Notes: generated by a model not told the origin, from the letters alone. DNA of 64,000 nucleotides from CAVUQH01 sp963774445 (GCA_963774445.1 CAVZFC010000029.1:1-64000), one strand, 5' to 3'. Counted from the first letter of the stretch, positions 1 through 14,712 are shown. A program made the numbers and translations.

Positions 1-327
1 GACGAAATGCTTGGAGGTGCCGGTGAAGGTGGTGCCGCCGACCAGCCGGGCGCAGCGGCTGGCGCGGTCGAGGGCGTAGCTCGAGGTGGCCGGGATGCGG
101 ACCATCATCTCGCGGCTCTGCAGCGGGGTGCGCACGCGGTAGACGGCCATGCCCGGGAGCAGCTCGTCGAGAGACGACTCGGCCGAGTAGAGGCGGAACC
201 ACGACACCACTCCTTCGAGGGTGGGGAACAGCAGCACGCCGTAGCGACCCAGGAGCACGCCGCGCGGATCCGGCGCCACGCCCGGCGTGACGAACCGCGA
301 CTGTCCCAGCGAGACGTGCTCGAGCAT
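1..327 (-). CDS. Hypothetical protein, N-terminal part, cut by window edge
   Basis: The reading frame opens at ATG 325-327 on the minus strand and runs off the left edge without a stop, giving the first 109 residues (it begins MLEHVSLGQSRF). I see no signal peptide, membrane helix or motif that I recognise. It follows the antiporter gene on the same strand after a 13-base gap, so the two are probably co-transcribed. The plus-strand frame over this interval is Arg/Ala/Gly-rich and looks like a shadow. The existence of the gene is well supported; its function is unknown. Confidence 0.7.
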   Translation of the reverse strand, partial: MLEHVSLGQSRFVTPGVAPDPRGVLLGRYGVLLFPTLEGVVSWFRLYSAESSLDELLPGMAVYRVRTPLQSREMMVRIPATSSYALDRASRCARLVGGTTFTGTSKHFV

Positions 328-340
328 CAGGGGAAATCTA

Positions 341-2251
<1,911 letters not shown>

Positions 2252-2349
2252 AGCCGGGCGCCGCTCGGGATTCCCACATCATCCTACACTGGAGGAAAAA
2301 CGCCTCGCGGCGGCGCTCGGCTGGTGTAGCATGTTCAAGAGGTGCGGGT

Positions 2350-2727
2350 GTGAAAACCATCCTGGTCGTCGAAGATGATGCCTTGAGCCTCCAGATCCTC
2401 TCGGACTTCCTGTCGGCGCACGGCTACCAGATCCGCGGCGCGATGACCGGCCCAGAAGGACTGGACCAGTTCCGCCTGGAGAAGCCGGACCTGGCACTGA
2501 TCGACATTCAGCTGCCGCGCAAGAACGGCTTCGAGGTCTGCTTCGAGATCAAGCAGAGCCCCGAGGGGCAGAGCACGCCGGTGTTGCTCATGAGCGCGGT
2601 CTACACCGACACCGCGCACGCGCGTCGCTACGCCGAACGCGGGCTGTCGGCCGACGGCTACGTGACCAAGCCGTTCGAGCTGTTCGACCTGTTGGCCAGG
2701 GTCCGCGGGCTCATCGGCGAAGCCTGA
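2350..2727 (+). CDS. Single-domain response regulator (CheY-like receiver)
   Basis: The 125-residue protein is one receiver domain. Acidic residues E8-D9-D10 follow beta-1, D52 (in LIDIQLP) is the expected phosphorylation site, and a conserved Lys sits in TKPFE near residue 108. There is no output domain, so it acts by protein contact or as a phosphorelay step. The start is GTG, preceded by AAGAGGT (2338-2344). The histidine kinase starts 13 bases after its stop, so they are probably a cognate pair. Target unknown. Confidence 0.9.
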   Translation: MKTILVVEDDALSLQILSDFLSAHGYQIRGAMTGPEGLDQFRLEKPDLALIDIQLPRKNGFEVCFEIKQSPEGQSTPVLLMSAVYTDTAHARRYAERGLSADGYVTKPFELFDLLARVRGLIGEA

Positions 2728-2740
2728 GCGCGAGGCGGGC

Positions 2741-4084
2741 GTGGCCTACCCGGCGTTCGTCAGCGAGATCGCGAGCCCGCAGCACCGGTCCAAGCTGTGG
2801 ATGGGCATGTGGTCCGGCTACGCCATGGTGGTGGCGTTCGCCCTGCTGGCGCTGGTCGGGCAACTGCAGGGGTTGGTGCCGTGGACCGGGTGGTTCTATC
2901 TGCTCATCGCGGTCAAGCTGGTGACCAACACCGTGGCGCTGATCAGCCTGCGCCGCGATGCGTTCGTGCTCGAGACCCAGGGGATCAACACCATCACCGA
3001 CGTGATGGTGATGACCGGGGCCATCTACTTCACCGGCGGACAGGTCAGCCCGCTGTTTCCGATCTACGTGATCGAGATCAGCGTGATGGCGCTGCTCAGC
3101 AACCTGCAGATCACGCTGATCTCGGCCGGCGGCATCTGGCTGGCGTTCAGCACCATGGCGGTGCTCACCAGCTACGGCGTGCTGCCCCAGCAGTCGGCGC
3201 CGGCGGTGACCGGCATCGCCATCCACTCGTCGTACCTGGTGACCGATCTGATCTTCGCCGCGTTCGTGCTCGGCGTGCCGACGCTGTACACGTCACTCAT
3301 CCTGCGCAAGCTGGCGCGCAAGCAACGCGAGCTGGAGCGGCGCAACGCCGAGCTGATCGAGGCGGGCAAGCAGAAGAGCCAGTTCATGGCCAGCGTCACC
3401 CACGAGCTGCGAACCCCGATCCACGGCATCTGCGGCCTGAGCGAGCTGCTGGTGAGCGGCATCTACGGGCCGATGACCGACAAGCAGAAGCAGGCGATCG
3501 AGTCGATCAAGCGCAGCGCCAAGGGGCAGCTGCAGCTGGTCGACGAGATCCTCGAGCTGTCGCGCGCCGAGGCCGGACGGCTGGAGCTGCGGCCCAGCGA
3601 CGTCGTGCTGAACGAGGTCGTCGACCAGGTGGTGGCCGCCGTGCGCTGGATGCTGGGGACCAAGGAGATGGAGCTTTTGGTCGAGGTCGCCGAGGATGTC
3701 GGGGTGGTGACGACCGACCGGCTGAAGCTCAACCACGTGCTGGTGAACTTGGTGTCGAATGCGGCCAAGTTCACGCCGGCCGGCGGGACGATCGCGGTGC
3801 GGGCGCGCCGGGCGGTGGGCGGCGGCGATGCGGTGGAGCTCGCCGTGAGCGATACCGGGCCGGGCATCCCGGAAGAGGAGCTCGGGCGAATCTTCGAGGC
3901 GTTTCGCCAGGTGGACGGATCCGACGAGCGCGAGTACGGCGGCGTCGGCCTGGGCCTGTCGCTGGTCGACCGGCTGGTGACGATGCTCGGCGGCGAGGTG
4001 TCGGTAGACAGCGAGGTCGGCGTGGGAACGACCTTCGTGGTGCGGCTGCCGCGCCGGCTCGAGGTCGCCTCGGTGGCGGCGTAG
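2741..4084 (+). CDS. Membrane sensor histidine kinase
   Basis: The protein has 447 residues. About six hydrophobic helices occupy residues 20-190, followed by a coiled-coil-like linker (RKLARKQRELERRNAELIE) and a HisKA domain with the phospho-acceptor in SVTHELRTPI near residue 222. The HATPase domain has an N box (LVNLVSNAAKF), G1 (DTGPGIP) and G2 (GGVGLGLSL). There is no large periplasmic domain, so it resembles kinases that sense through the membrane segment. The start is GTG. It lies just after the response regulator and probably phosphorylates it. The signal is unknown. Confidence 0.9.
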   Translation: MAYPAFVSEIASPQHRSKLWMGMWSGYAMVVAFALLALVGQLQGLVPWTGWFYLLIAVKLVTNTVALISLRRDAFVLETQGINTITDVMVMTGAIYFTGGQVSPLFPIYVIEISVMALLSNLQITLISAGGIWLAFSTMAVLTSYGVLPQQSAPAVTGIAIHSSYLVTDLIFAAFVLGVPTLYTSLILRKLARKQRELERRNAELIEAGKQKSQFMASVTHELRTPIHGICGLSELLVSGIYGPMTDKQKQAIESIKRSAKGQLQLVDEILELSRAEAGRLELRPSDVVLNEVVDQVVAAVRWMLGTKEMELLVEVAEDVGVVTTDRLKLNHVLVNLVSNAAKFTPAGGTIAVRARRAVGGGDAVELAVSDTGPGIPEEELGRIFEAFRQVDGSDEREYGGVGLGLSLVDRLVTMLGGEVSVDSEVGVGTTFVVRLPRRLEVASVAA

Positions 4085-4152
4085 CAGCGGCGCGGTGACA
4101 GAGAGGCCGCGCCACCGGCCGCCGTCCAACGGCACCCGATGATCGGATCGCC

Positions 4153-4158
4153 TATAGT
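4153..4158 (+). promoter_or_regulatory. TATAGT -10 element, likely leaderless promoter
   Basis: TATAGT lies 9 bases before the GTG start of the FHA gene, and no Shine-Dalgarno sequence lies between. A transcript starting about 7 bases after the hexamer would begin almost at the start codon. No clear -35 is visible. Confidence 0.4.
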
Positions 4159-4167
4159 TGGATCGTC

Positions 4168-5366
4168 GTGGGCTTCTTCAAGCGCCTCTTTTCCGCCGAC
4201 TACCGCGCCGCCGTGGCGGCGGAGGCGGCCGGCGATCTCGAGCTGGCGGCCGAGAGGTACGCGCTGGCCGGGTACCACGACGCGGCGGCGCGCATGCACC
4301 TGGCGCGCGCGGAGCGGGCGATCAGTGACGCCGAAGAGATCGAAGCGCTGCGCGACGCGCTGCACTGGGCCCCCGAGGAAGGCGACCTGCGGCAGCCGGT
4401 GATGGCGGCGCTGGGCAAGGCGCTGCTCACCCGGGCACGGACCGAGGGGGTGGCGACGGCGCGGGACCGCGAGCGGGTGCGGGAGGCGGCCCGCTTCCTC
4501 GAAGAGGCCGAGGAGTGGGAGGTGGCCGGCGACGCGTGGGAATCGCTCGGCGACGACGCCGAGGCGGCGCGGGCGTTCGGCAACGGCGGGCTGGTCGACC
4601 GGCTGGAGGCGGTGCTGGCGCGGGGTACCGAGCGAACGGATCGGACGCGGGCACTGCGCGAGGCGTTCGCCGACTACGAGATGCACCTTCTCGGCGGCGA
4701 CCGGGACGCGGCGCGCGAGGCGCTGCAGATTTGCGTCGAGCACGCCGAGAACAAGACCGACTACCGGCGGCTGCTCGACGAGCTGGAGTCGCAGCTGATC
4801 ACCGGCGGGCACGTGATCTTGCGCAAGCGCGGCGGCCAGCGGGTGACGATCGCGGCGCGCACGCCGCTGCTGTTGGGCCGCGACTCGCTGTGTGACCTGG
4901 AGCTGCGCGCCGGCGGGGTGTCGCGGCGGCACGCCGAGATCCACATCGGCAGCGCCGACGGGGTCCGCTTCTCGCTGGCCGATGCCGGCTCGCGCAACGG
5001 CACGCTGATCGGCGGGCTGCCGATCAGCGGCGCGGTGCCGCTGATCGACCGCGGCCGCTTCGCGCTGGGCGAGGTCTACGAGCTGGAGTTCGAGACCCGC
5101 GGTGATCCGTCGATCCTGGTGGTCCGCGTGGTGCGCGGCCTCGACCAGGGCGCGGTGCTGATCGCGTGCGACCCGGGGGTCGCGGTGCCGCTGGCCGACG
5201 TCGTCGGCGTGCCCCTGTCGGTGCGTTTCACCAACGGCCGGCCGTACGCGCTGCCGGATCCGCCCGACACCACGGTGCTGGTCGGCGGCCGCCCGGCGGC
5301 GCACGGCGCCACCCAGCTGATCCACGGAGACGTGCTGACCATCGGCGCCGACGAGCTGGAGGTGTC

Positions 5367-5370
<4 letters not shown>
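4168..5370 (+). CDS. FHA-domain protein with helical-repeat N terminus
   Basis: The protein has 400 residues. Residues 1-205 are Ala/Glu-rich helices resembling TPR-like repeats. Residues about 210-300 are a forkhead-associated domain, with the diagnostic GRDSLCDLEL, SRRHAEIHI and SRNGTLIGG; these Arg/Ser/His/Asn residues bind phosphothreonine. The C-terminal 100 residues may be a second, degenerate FHA-like sandwich (TVLVGGRPAAHG). It overlaps the Ser/Thr kinase start by four bases (GTGA), so it is the likely phospho-dependent partner or substrate of that kinase. The start is GTG. No membrane segment or signal peptide is seen. Confidence 0.85.
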
Positions 5371-6845
<1,475 letters not shown>

Positions 6846-6910
6846 CCGGCCGCCCCGCCCGCGCCCCCCGCCTCGTGTATGCTCGATCGGTATCGAGGGG
6901 AGGGCTCGCG

Positions 6911-7315
6911 ATGGCTCGCTACGAAAACGAGTACATGGGCGGCGGCAAGGCCAAGCTGCAGACCTATATGATCATCGGGCTGTTGCTGATCGGCGCGCTG
7001 GTCGTCGGCAACCTGATCTTCAACGATCCCGACGTCGCCAAGCACGGCTTCGACAAGCTGCTCGGTCTGCCGGGATGGGCGTTTCCGCCGCTGCTCCTGC
7101 TCCTGGGAGCGATCATCTTCTGGGCCGGGCTCAGGCTCGAGACCGACTGGCCCGAGGCGATCGGCGCGTTCCTCATCGCCGGCGGCGCCGGCATGGCCGA
7201 GGCCAAGGTCGGCTGGTCGAAGTTCGCCGTCGGCGGCGTCTTCATCCTGCCGTACGTCATCCCGATCGCGGTCTTCCTCATCCTGCTGTTCTACGGGATG
7301 ATGAAGAGCCGCTAG
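6911..7315 (+). CDS. Small hydrophobic membrane protein of unknown function
   Basis: The product has 134 residues with four predicted hydrophobic helices: about residues 18-36, 57-76, 80-98 and 107-128. The ATG at 6911 is chosen because GAGGGGAGG lies 8-15 bases upstream; an upstream start at 6875 would place that purine tract inside the gene. Conserved-looking charged positions are few (RLETDWPEA after helix 2). I do not recognise the family. It may share the transcript of the kinase gene 65 bases upstream, or use its own promoter (TATGCT at 6878-6883). Confidence 0.65.
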   Translation: MARYENEYMGGGKAKLQTYMIIGLLLIGALVVGNLIFNDPDVAKHGFDKLLGLPGWAFPPLLLLLGAIIFWAGLRLETDWPEAIGAFLIAGGAGMAEAKVGWSKFAVGGVFILPYVIPIAVFLILLFYGMMKSR

Positions 7316-7327
7316 CGGCGCGCGCGA

Positions 7328-8170
7328 TCAGGCCGCGGTGCTGGCGCCTTCGCGGGCGGCGGCCGGCTCGACCGTGCGCGGGCCGTACGTGCCGAGCAGC
7401 CAGTCGGTGAACGCCGCGCGATCGAGATCGAGGGCAGCCCGGCAGATCTCGTGGACGTGGCCCGGGAAATCCTTGTCGAGGATCCAGCGCAGGTAGTTGG
7501 CGTCGGCGCCGTGGGCCAGCTCCCACACCGGGGTGCCACCGTGGCGTCCGAACGACAGCACGGCGTCGCCGTCCTGCCACTGGATGTGGCGCGAGCTGCC
7601 GACCCATTGCGCCCGGTTGGGCTCGCACACCTGGGCGACGCTCGACCAGTCGCGCGGCAGGCCGAACTGCTCGACCATGCCGGCCAGCACCCGGCCGGTG
7701 GCGGCGACGTCGGCGCTGGCGCTGTGCGCCTCGTCGAACGTGTCGCCGACGAAGCGGCGGTGCGCGTCCTGCAGCGTGCGCGGCTCGCACTGTTGCCACA
7801 GGCGGAACGGATCGATGATCATCTTCGCGCCCAGGTCGAGGGCGGGCTGGCCCAGGCGCTGGTACTCGGCCTGGAGCATCTCGATGTCGAAGGCCAGGTT
7901 GTAGCCGACCAGCACCTCGGCCTCGGCGATGATGCGGCGGAACGGCTCGGCCACGGCGGCGAACGGCGGACAGTCGGCCAGATCGTCCATGGAGATGCCG
8001 TGCACCGCCTGGGCACCCGGGCTGATCGGGACCTCGGGCTTGACCCGCCAGGTCTCGCGCTCGGCCGACGGCTCGAGGCCGAACTGGACGCACAGCTCGA
8101 TGACCTGGTCGCGCCGGCGATCGGTGCCAGTAGTCTCGACGTCGAACACAATGATGCGGCTTCTCGACAC
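7328..8170 (-). CDS. DnaQ-like DEDDh 3'-5' exonuclease
   Basis: The product has 280 residues. The RNase-T/DnaQ exonuclease fold occupies residues 1-170, with the acidic motifs in order: FDVETTG (Exo I), YNLAFDIEM (Exo II) and HSASADVAAT (Exo III, carrying the DEDDh His and Asp). This family removes 3' nucleotides from single-stranded DNA or RNA, as a proofreading subunit or a repair/RNA nuclease. The C-terminal 110 residues hold WVGSSRHIQWQ and WELAHG and resemble a small accessory domain seen in some stand-alone exonucleases. The start is GTG. It is divergent from fumC. Confidence 0.85.
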   Translation of the reverse strand: MSRSRIIVFDVETTGTDRRRDQVIELCVQFGLEPSAERETWRVKPEVPISPGAQAVHGISMDDLADCPPFAAVAEPFRRIIAEAEVLVGYNLAFDIEMLQAEYQRLGQPALDLGAKMIIDPFRLWQQCEPRTLQDAHRRFVGDTFDEAHSASADVAATGRVLAGMVEQFGLPRDWSSVAQVCEPNRAQWVGSSRHIQWQDGDAVLSFGRHGGTPVWELAHGADANYLRWILDKDFPGHVHEICRAALDLDRAAFTDWLLGTYGPRTVEPAAAREGASTAA

Positions 8171-8296
8171 GTGCGTCCAGGCTAGTGGGCCCCCCTGACA
8201 CTATGGCCCAACCCCTTGGATCCACAGGCCTCTCGGGCCGCCGACAGGGGCCCGGGCGGGTTGAAACCGGCGCCGGTCGCGAGCAAGATACCGGCC

Positions 8297-9684
<1,388 letters not shown>

Positions 9685-9688
<4 letters not shown>

Positions 9689-10314
9689 GGCGCGCGCTGG
9701 CCATCGGCTTGCTGCTGGCGGCGCTCGGCGGCTGCAAGGTCAAAGAGGCGCCGCCGATCACCGAGCCGTACAAGGACGACTTCTCGCGCGCCGAGCTGGG
9801 GCCGGACTACAACAACACCGGCGGCGACTACCAGATCGTCGACGGCCGGCTGCGCGCGCAGAAGGGCTACAACCACCCGCTGTGGCTGCGCAAGCACCTG
9901 CCCCGCGACGTACAGATCGACGTGGACGTGTGGGCCGGCACCGCGATCGGCGACATCAAGGTGGAGTTCTTCGGCGACGGTCACTCGCACGCGTTCAACA
10001 AGGGCGCGTACACCTCGACCGGGTACGTGGCGGTCTTCGGCGGCTGGTCCAACAGCCGATCGATCTTGACGCGGCGCGAAGAGCACGGGCACCAGCTGTC
10101 CGAGGACAAGAGCCGGCGCAAGGTGATCCCTCATCAGAAGTATCACTGGACGATCGTGCGCAAGGGCCAGCGGGTATCGTGGTCGATGGACGGCCAGCCG
10201 TTCCTGACCTACGACGATCCTTCACCGCTGGAGGGGCCGGGCCACGGCTACTTCGCCTTTGCCAGCTGGGAGTCGCCGACCTTCTTCGACAACCTGGTGA
10301 TTACGCCGCTGTGA
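9685..10314 (+). CDS. Predicted lipoprotein with concanavalin/LamG-like fold
   Basis: The product has 209 residues. A lipoprotein signal ends in the lipobox LAALGGC (Cys about 17). The body is beta-rich and Trp/Tyr/Gly-rich, with DDFSRAELGPDYNNTGGDY near the start and HKYHW-, SWSMDG- and FFDNLVI-like segments later. This pattern is typical of laminin-G/concanavalin-like jelly-roll domains found in sugar-binding or glycoside-hydrolase-associated proteins. No catalytic residues can be assigned. Its ATG overlaps the fumC stop by four bases, so it is translationally coupled to a metabolic gene, which is unexpected for an envelope protein. Confidence 0.7.
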
Positions 10315-10374
10315 CGCGACTGTAACTCACCGAAATCCCGTCCGCGACCACGGGTCCGGCGGCTCGAGATCCGC

Positions 10375-10380
10375 TACAAT
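10375..10380 (+). promoter_or_regulatory. TACAAT -10-like element
   Basis: TACAAT sits 27 bases before the ATG of the large kinase gene, followed by AGGGGTCAGGG as a possible weak ribosome site. No matching -35 hexamer is visible at 16-18 bases. Confidence 0.3.
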
Positions 10381-10407
10381 GCCGGCCAGGGGTCAGGGTC
10401 TCCGGGC

Positions 10408-13400
10408 ATGGAGCAATACGGGAAATACCAGCTCGTCCGTCGCATCGGCACGGGCGGGATGGCGGAGGTATTCCTCGCGCGCACGCAGGTGGCGCAGGGG
10501 CTCGCCAAGCAGCTGGTGCTCAAGAAGATCCACCCGGCCTTCGCGCGCTCGCGCCAGTTCGTGTCGATGTTCGTCAACGAGGCCAAGATCGCGCTCGAGC
10601 TCAACCACCCCAACATCGTCCAGGTGTTCGACTTCGGCCAGGTCGGCGACACCTTCTTCCTGGCGATGGAGTACGTCGAGGGGATGGACGTCTTGCGCCT
10701 GGCCCAGCACGCGCGCCAGGCGGGGCGGCGGATCCCGTTCGGCCTCTGCTCGTACATCGTCCAGCAGTCGCTCAAGGGGCTCGACTACGCCCACCGCAAG
10801 ACCGACGACTTCGGCGAGCCGCGGGGCATCGTCCACCGCGACGTGTCGCAGCAGAACGTGCTGGTGTCGTGGGACGGCGCGGTAAAGATCGTCGACTTCG
10901 GCATCGCCCGCGCGCGCGACGTCCACGAAGAGACCGGCGTCATCAAGGGCAAGTTCGCGTACATGTCGCCCGAGCAGGCGCGGGGTGAGCCGGTCGATCG
11001 CCGCGCCGACGTCTTCAGCGCCGGCGTGGTGCTGTTCGAGCTGGTCTGCGGGCGGCCGCTCTACTCGGGCAAGGGCCACGAGGTGCTGGAGAAGGTCAAG
11101 GCCGGCGCCATCCCGCGGCCGCGCTACATCAATCGCGACATTCCGGTCGAGCTCGAGAGCGTGATCGTCAAGGCGCTCATGTACCACCCGGGCGACCGCT
11201 TCCAGACCGCGCGCGACATGCAGAACGCGCTGGGCCGCTTCCAGCTGCAGCTGGCGTCGGACGCGGACGAGCTGGTCGACTCGTCTGCGCTGGCGCAGTT
11301 CGTCGCCCAGGTAGTGCCGGACGAGGCGCGGCAGCGGGCAGTGCTGCCGCCGACGTCGGGGACCCACCCGCCGACGCCGGCCTCCCGCGGCGACGACTCG
11401 CAGCTGGAAGATCTGGGCTCGCAGCCGGTCACGCCGCCGCCGCGCCCACCCACCGAGGTGCGCGAACGCAAATACGTCTTCGTGCTCGAGGGACAGGTCT
11501 GCGGCGTCGCCCAGCTCGAGCGTCGCCTCGGCCAGGCGCGCGCCCGCGCGCTGCTCGGCGACTTCGTCAAGATCGCCGCCGACATCGCCTTCAAGCACGA
11601 GGCCCACGTCCACCGCCAGGACGACACCGGCTTCACCTTCGTGGTCGGGCTGCCGGTGGCGGGCGAGGACGACGCCGCGCGATCGATCCGCCTGGCGCTG
11701 GCGCTGGTCGACGCGCTCGACGGCATCGGCGTCGACGTCGAGCCGGAGCTCCGGTTGGCGGTCGGCATCCAGCGGGGCGTGGCCATGTACCGGCGCGAGC
11801 GCGGGCGCCGCTTCAGCTACGACCTGGCGCAGAGCACCACCGCCATCGCCCGGCGGCTGGCGCGCGAGGCCCACGGCGCCGAGCTGCTGGTCGGCGGCCG
11901 CGTCTTCCGCGTGGCCCGCGCCGAGTGGAACTTCGAGGAGCTGCCGTCGATCGAGCTGCCGCCGGATCCGGACACCCAGCCAGACGCCGGCGACGAGGCG
12001 CGCAGCGCCCGGGTCTACCGCCTGCAGGGGCCCAAGGACCGCGCCGACAGGCTGCGCGAGCGCTCCGAGAGCGAGCTGCAGCTGATCGGCCGCGAGCTGG
12101 AGCTGAAAGCGCTGCGCGACGCCTACCGCGACGTCCTGCTCGCGCGCAAGAAGCGCCAGCTGGTGGTGGTCGGCGACGCGGGCGTGGGCAAGCGCTCGCT
12201 GGTGCTCGCCTTCCTCGAGGGCATTCCCCAGGGTGAGGCGACGATCATCCGCGCCGCCGCCCGGGTGTCAACGGCGTACACGCCGTTTGCCATCGTCACC
12301 GAGCTGGCGCGCGATCTGCTCGGCCTGGCCGACGGCGCCTCGCCGCAGGAGGTGACCCGCCGGGTCGAGCGCGCGGCCGCCCTGCTCTACCCCGACGACG
12401 CCCACGACCGCGAGGTGCGCGGCCTGGTGCAGGCGGTGACCACGCTGCTCGGCGGCGCGACGAGCGACGGCGCCGGCGCGATCGACGCCGACGAAAGGCG
12501 CCAGCGGATCTTCCAAGCCATGCGCCGCGTCGAGAGCACGCTGGCCAGCGACAAGCCGCTGGTGGTGATCGGCGAGGACGCGCAGTGGGCCGACGAGGAG
12601 TCGAGCGAGCTGTTCCGCGCGCTGCTCAAGGTGCCGACGGCGCGGCCGATCCTGGGCATCGTCACCACCCGGCCGGAGAAGCGCGTGCTCGATGCCGCGC
12701 TCGACGCCAGCGCCGACGTCATCCGCCTGGAAGAGCTCGACGACGGCCAGCGGATGGAGATGGTCCGCCGCGAGTTCGTGCCCGGCGAGAACGTCGACGC
12801 GCTGGCGCAACAGATCGTCGCCCGCGCCGGCGGCAACCCGTTCTTCATCCGCGAGGTGCTCGATTCGCTCGAGGAGCGCGGCATCGTCCTGGCCGAGCCG
12901 GAGGACGGCGAGCACCCCGGGCTGCTCCGCTGGGTCGTGCGCGACGCGCCGATCCAGGTGCCGACCAGCGTCGAGTCGCTGCTGGCCACGCGCATGGACC
13001 GACTGCCGCAGTCGGAGAAGGACGCGCTGCTGCACGCCGCGGTGCTGGGCCGGCGCTTCAACCCGGGCTCGGTGGAGGCGCTGCTCGGGCGGCGCGCCGA
13101 GCCGGAGCTGGCGTCGCTGGTCGAGCGCGGCCTGATGGCCCGGCGCGGCGGACAGTTCGCGTTCAAGAGCGACATGGCGATGAGCGTGGCCTACGGCCTG
13201 CTCGCGCCCGAGGAGCGCGGCCGCCTGCACCGCGCGGCGGCCTCGCAGATCGCCGGCGCCAGCGGCTACCGGCCGGGGCTGGACGACGCCGTGGTCGCGC
13301 GCCACCTCGAGCTGGCCGGCGACGCTCGGCCCGCCGCCGAGCGCTACCTCCGCGCCGCGACGCAAGCGGTCGACGTCGGCGGCAACGCCGACGCCTTCCG

Positions 13401-14712
13401 CCAGCTGACCCGGGCGCTCAAGCTGCTCGGGGCCGACGACCACGAGCGGCGCTTCACCGCGCGGCGCCAGCGCGAGGAGATCCTCGGCCGCCTGGCCCGC
13501 CGCGCCGAGCAGCTGCGCGAGCTGCACAACCTGCGCAAAGAGGCCGAGGCAATCGGCACGCCGGAGAGGCTGGCGCAGGCCCACTGCCGGCTGGCGCAGT
13601 TCTACATCGACGTCGGCAAGGCGCCGGCGGCATCGCGCGCGGTGGTGCCGGCGCTCGAGTACGCGCGCGAGGCGGGCGACAAGCTGCTCGAGGCCGATGC
13701 CCTGCGCCTGCGCGGCTCGATCGCACGCCTGGTCGGCAACAACGAAGAGGCGCTGGCCCTGCTCGCCGAGGCCCTCGAGCTGTGCGGCGAAGGCGAGGAG
13801 GCCCTGCCGCAGCGGGCGCTGATCCTCAACAACCGCGGCACCGCGCAGTGGAACATGGGCCGCCTGCACGATGCCAGCGAGAGCTACGCCGAGGCGCTGG
13901 TGATCTACCGGATGCTGGCGTTGCCTCGGCTCGAGGCGCGCGCGCTCAACAACATGGGCATCGTCTTCGCCGCGCTCGGCGAGTTCGAGGAGGCGCTGGC
14001 CCACTACAAGAGCTCGCTGAAGATCGACCAGCAGCTGGGCGACCGCGCCAGCCTGCCGCTCAAGCTGGGCAACATCGGCCAGACCTACGCCGACCTCGGC
14101 GACACCGCGCGCGCCGAGCGCTACCTGAAGAAGGCGCTCAAGTTCGCCGAGCAGATGGACGACGGCTCGAGCGCCTGCGACGCGGCAATTTCACTCGCGC
14201 AGGTCTACCTGCAGAAGGGCGAGCCGCGTCGCGGCCTGGCGCTACTCGACCGCGGCCTGCAGCTGGCCATCGAACAGCGCGAGCGCTACCAGGAGATCCG
14301 CGCCCTCGTCTACATCGCCTTCGCCCAGATCGACGCCGGCGACCCACCCGGAGGCGCGCTCGAGCTCGCGCGTTCGGCCACCGAGCTGGCGCGCAAGGCG
14401 CCCATGCTCGTCGGTGAGATCTACGGTTCGTGCGCCCAGGGCATGGCGCTCATGGCCATGGACCGCGCCGCCGAAGCCGCCGACCTCGGCGCCCGCGCCG
14501 TCACCCTGCTCGAGGGCCGCGGCGAAGAGACCGAGGGCTCCGAGCAGGTCTATTCCATGTACGCCAAGATGTGCATCGCCGCCGGCCGCACCGCCGACGC
14601 CGAAGCCGCCCTCGCCAAAGGCCGCGCCGAAGTCGCGCAAAAAGCCGCCAAGCTCCGCGACCCCGAGCTCCGCCAGATCTACCTCTCCTCCCACAACCGG
14701 GGACGCTCGTAA
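10408..14712 (+). CDS. Multidomain Ser/Thr kinase with cyclase-like, AAA ATPase and TPR modules
   Basis: The product has 1434 residues. Residues 7-280 are a protein kinase, with IGTGGMAEVFLA, D145 and N150 in HRDVSQQN, and D163 in VDFGIA. Residues about 350-560 resemble a class III nucleotide-cyclase fold (FTFVVGLPVAGEDDAARS; AVGIQRGVAM), but the metal-binding Asp pair is not obvious, so it may be degenerate. Residues about 575-1000 are an AAA_16/NACHT-like ATPase with Walker A GDAGVGKRS (about 589-597) and Walker B-like VVIGEDAQWAD. From about 1000 to the end are tetratricopeptide repeats (LNNRGTAQWNMG, ALNNMGIVFAALGE). The architecture recalls the PknK/MalT-like regulators common in myxobacteria, but there is no DNA-binding domain. 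Partners are unknown. Confidence 0.9.
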   Translation: MEQYGKYQLVRRIGTGGMAEVFLARTQVAQGLAKQLVLKKIHPAFARSRQFVSMFVNEAKIALELNHPNIVQVFDFGQVGDTFFLAMEYVEGMDVLRLAQHARQAGRRIPFGLCSYIVQQSLKGLDYAHRKTDDFGEPRGIVHRDVSQQNVLVSWDGAVKIVDFGIARARDVHEETGVIKGKFAYMSPEQARGEPVDRRADVFSAGVVLFELVCGRPLYSGKGHEVLEKVKAGAIPRPRYINRDIPVELESVIVKALMYHPGDRFQTARDMQNALGRFQLQLASDADELVDSSALAQFVAQVVPDEARQRAVLPPTSGTHPPTPASRGDDSQLEDLGSQPVTPPPRPPTEVRERKYVFVLEGQVCGVAQLERRLGQARARALLGDFVKIAADIAFKHEAHVHRQDDTGFTFVVGLPVAGEDDAARSIRLALALVDALDGIGVDVEPELRLAVGIQRGVAMYRRERGRRFSYDLAQSTTAIARRLAREAHGAELLVGGRVFRVARAEWNFEELPSIELPPDPDTQPDAGDEARSARVYRLQGPKDRADRLRERSESELQLIGRELELKALRDAYRDVLLARKKRQLVVVGDAGVGKRSLVLAFLEGIPQGEATIIRAAARVSTAYTPFAIVTELARDLLGLADGASPQEVTRRVERAAALLYPDDAHDREVRGLVQAVTTLLGGATSDGAGAIDADERRQRIFQAMRRVESTLASDKPLVVIGEDAQWADEESSELFRALLKVPTARPILGIVTTRPEKRVLDAALDASADVIRLEELDDGQRMEMVRREFVPGENVDALAQQIVARAGGNPFFIREVLDSLEERGIVLAEPEDGEHPGLLRWVVRDAPIQVPTSVESLLATRMDRLPQSEKDALLHAAVLGRRFNPGSVEALLGRRAEPELASLVERGLMARRGGQFAFKSDMAMSVAYGLLAPEERGRLHRAAASQIAGASGYRPGLDDAVVARHLELAGDARPAAERYLRAATQAVDVGGNADAFRQLTRALKLLGADDHERRFTARRQREEILGRLARRAEQLRELHNLRKEAEAIGTPERLAQAHCRLAQFYIDVGKAPAASRAVVPALEYAREAGDKLLEADALRLRGSIARLVGNNEEALALLAEALELCGEGEEALPQRALILNNRGTAQWNMGRLHDASESYAEALVIYRMLALPRLEARALNNMGIVFAALGEFEEALAHYKSSLKIDQQLGDRASLPLKLGNIGQTYADLGDTARAERYLKKALKFAEQMDDGSSACDAAISLAQVYLQKGEPRRGLALLDRGLQLAIEQRERYQEIRALVYIAFAQIDAGDPPGGALELARSATELARKAPMLVGEIYGSCAQGMALMAMDRAAEAADLGARAVTLLEGRGEETEGSEQVYSMYAKMCIAAGRTADAEAALAKGRAEVAQKAAKLRDPELRQIYLSSHNRGRS

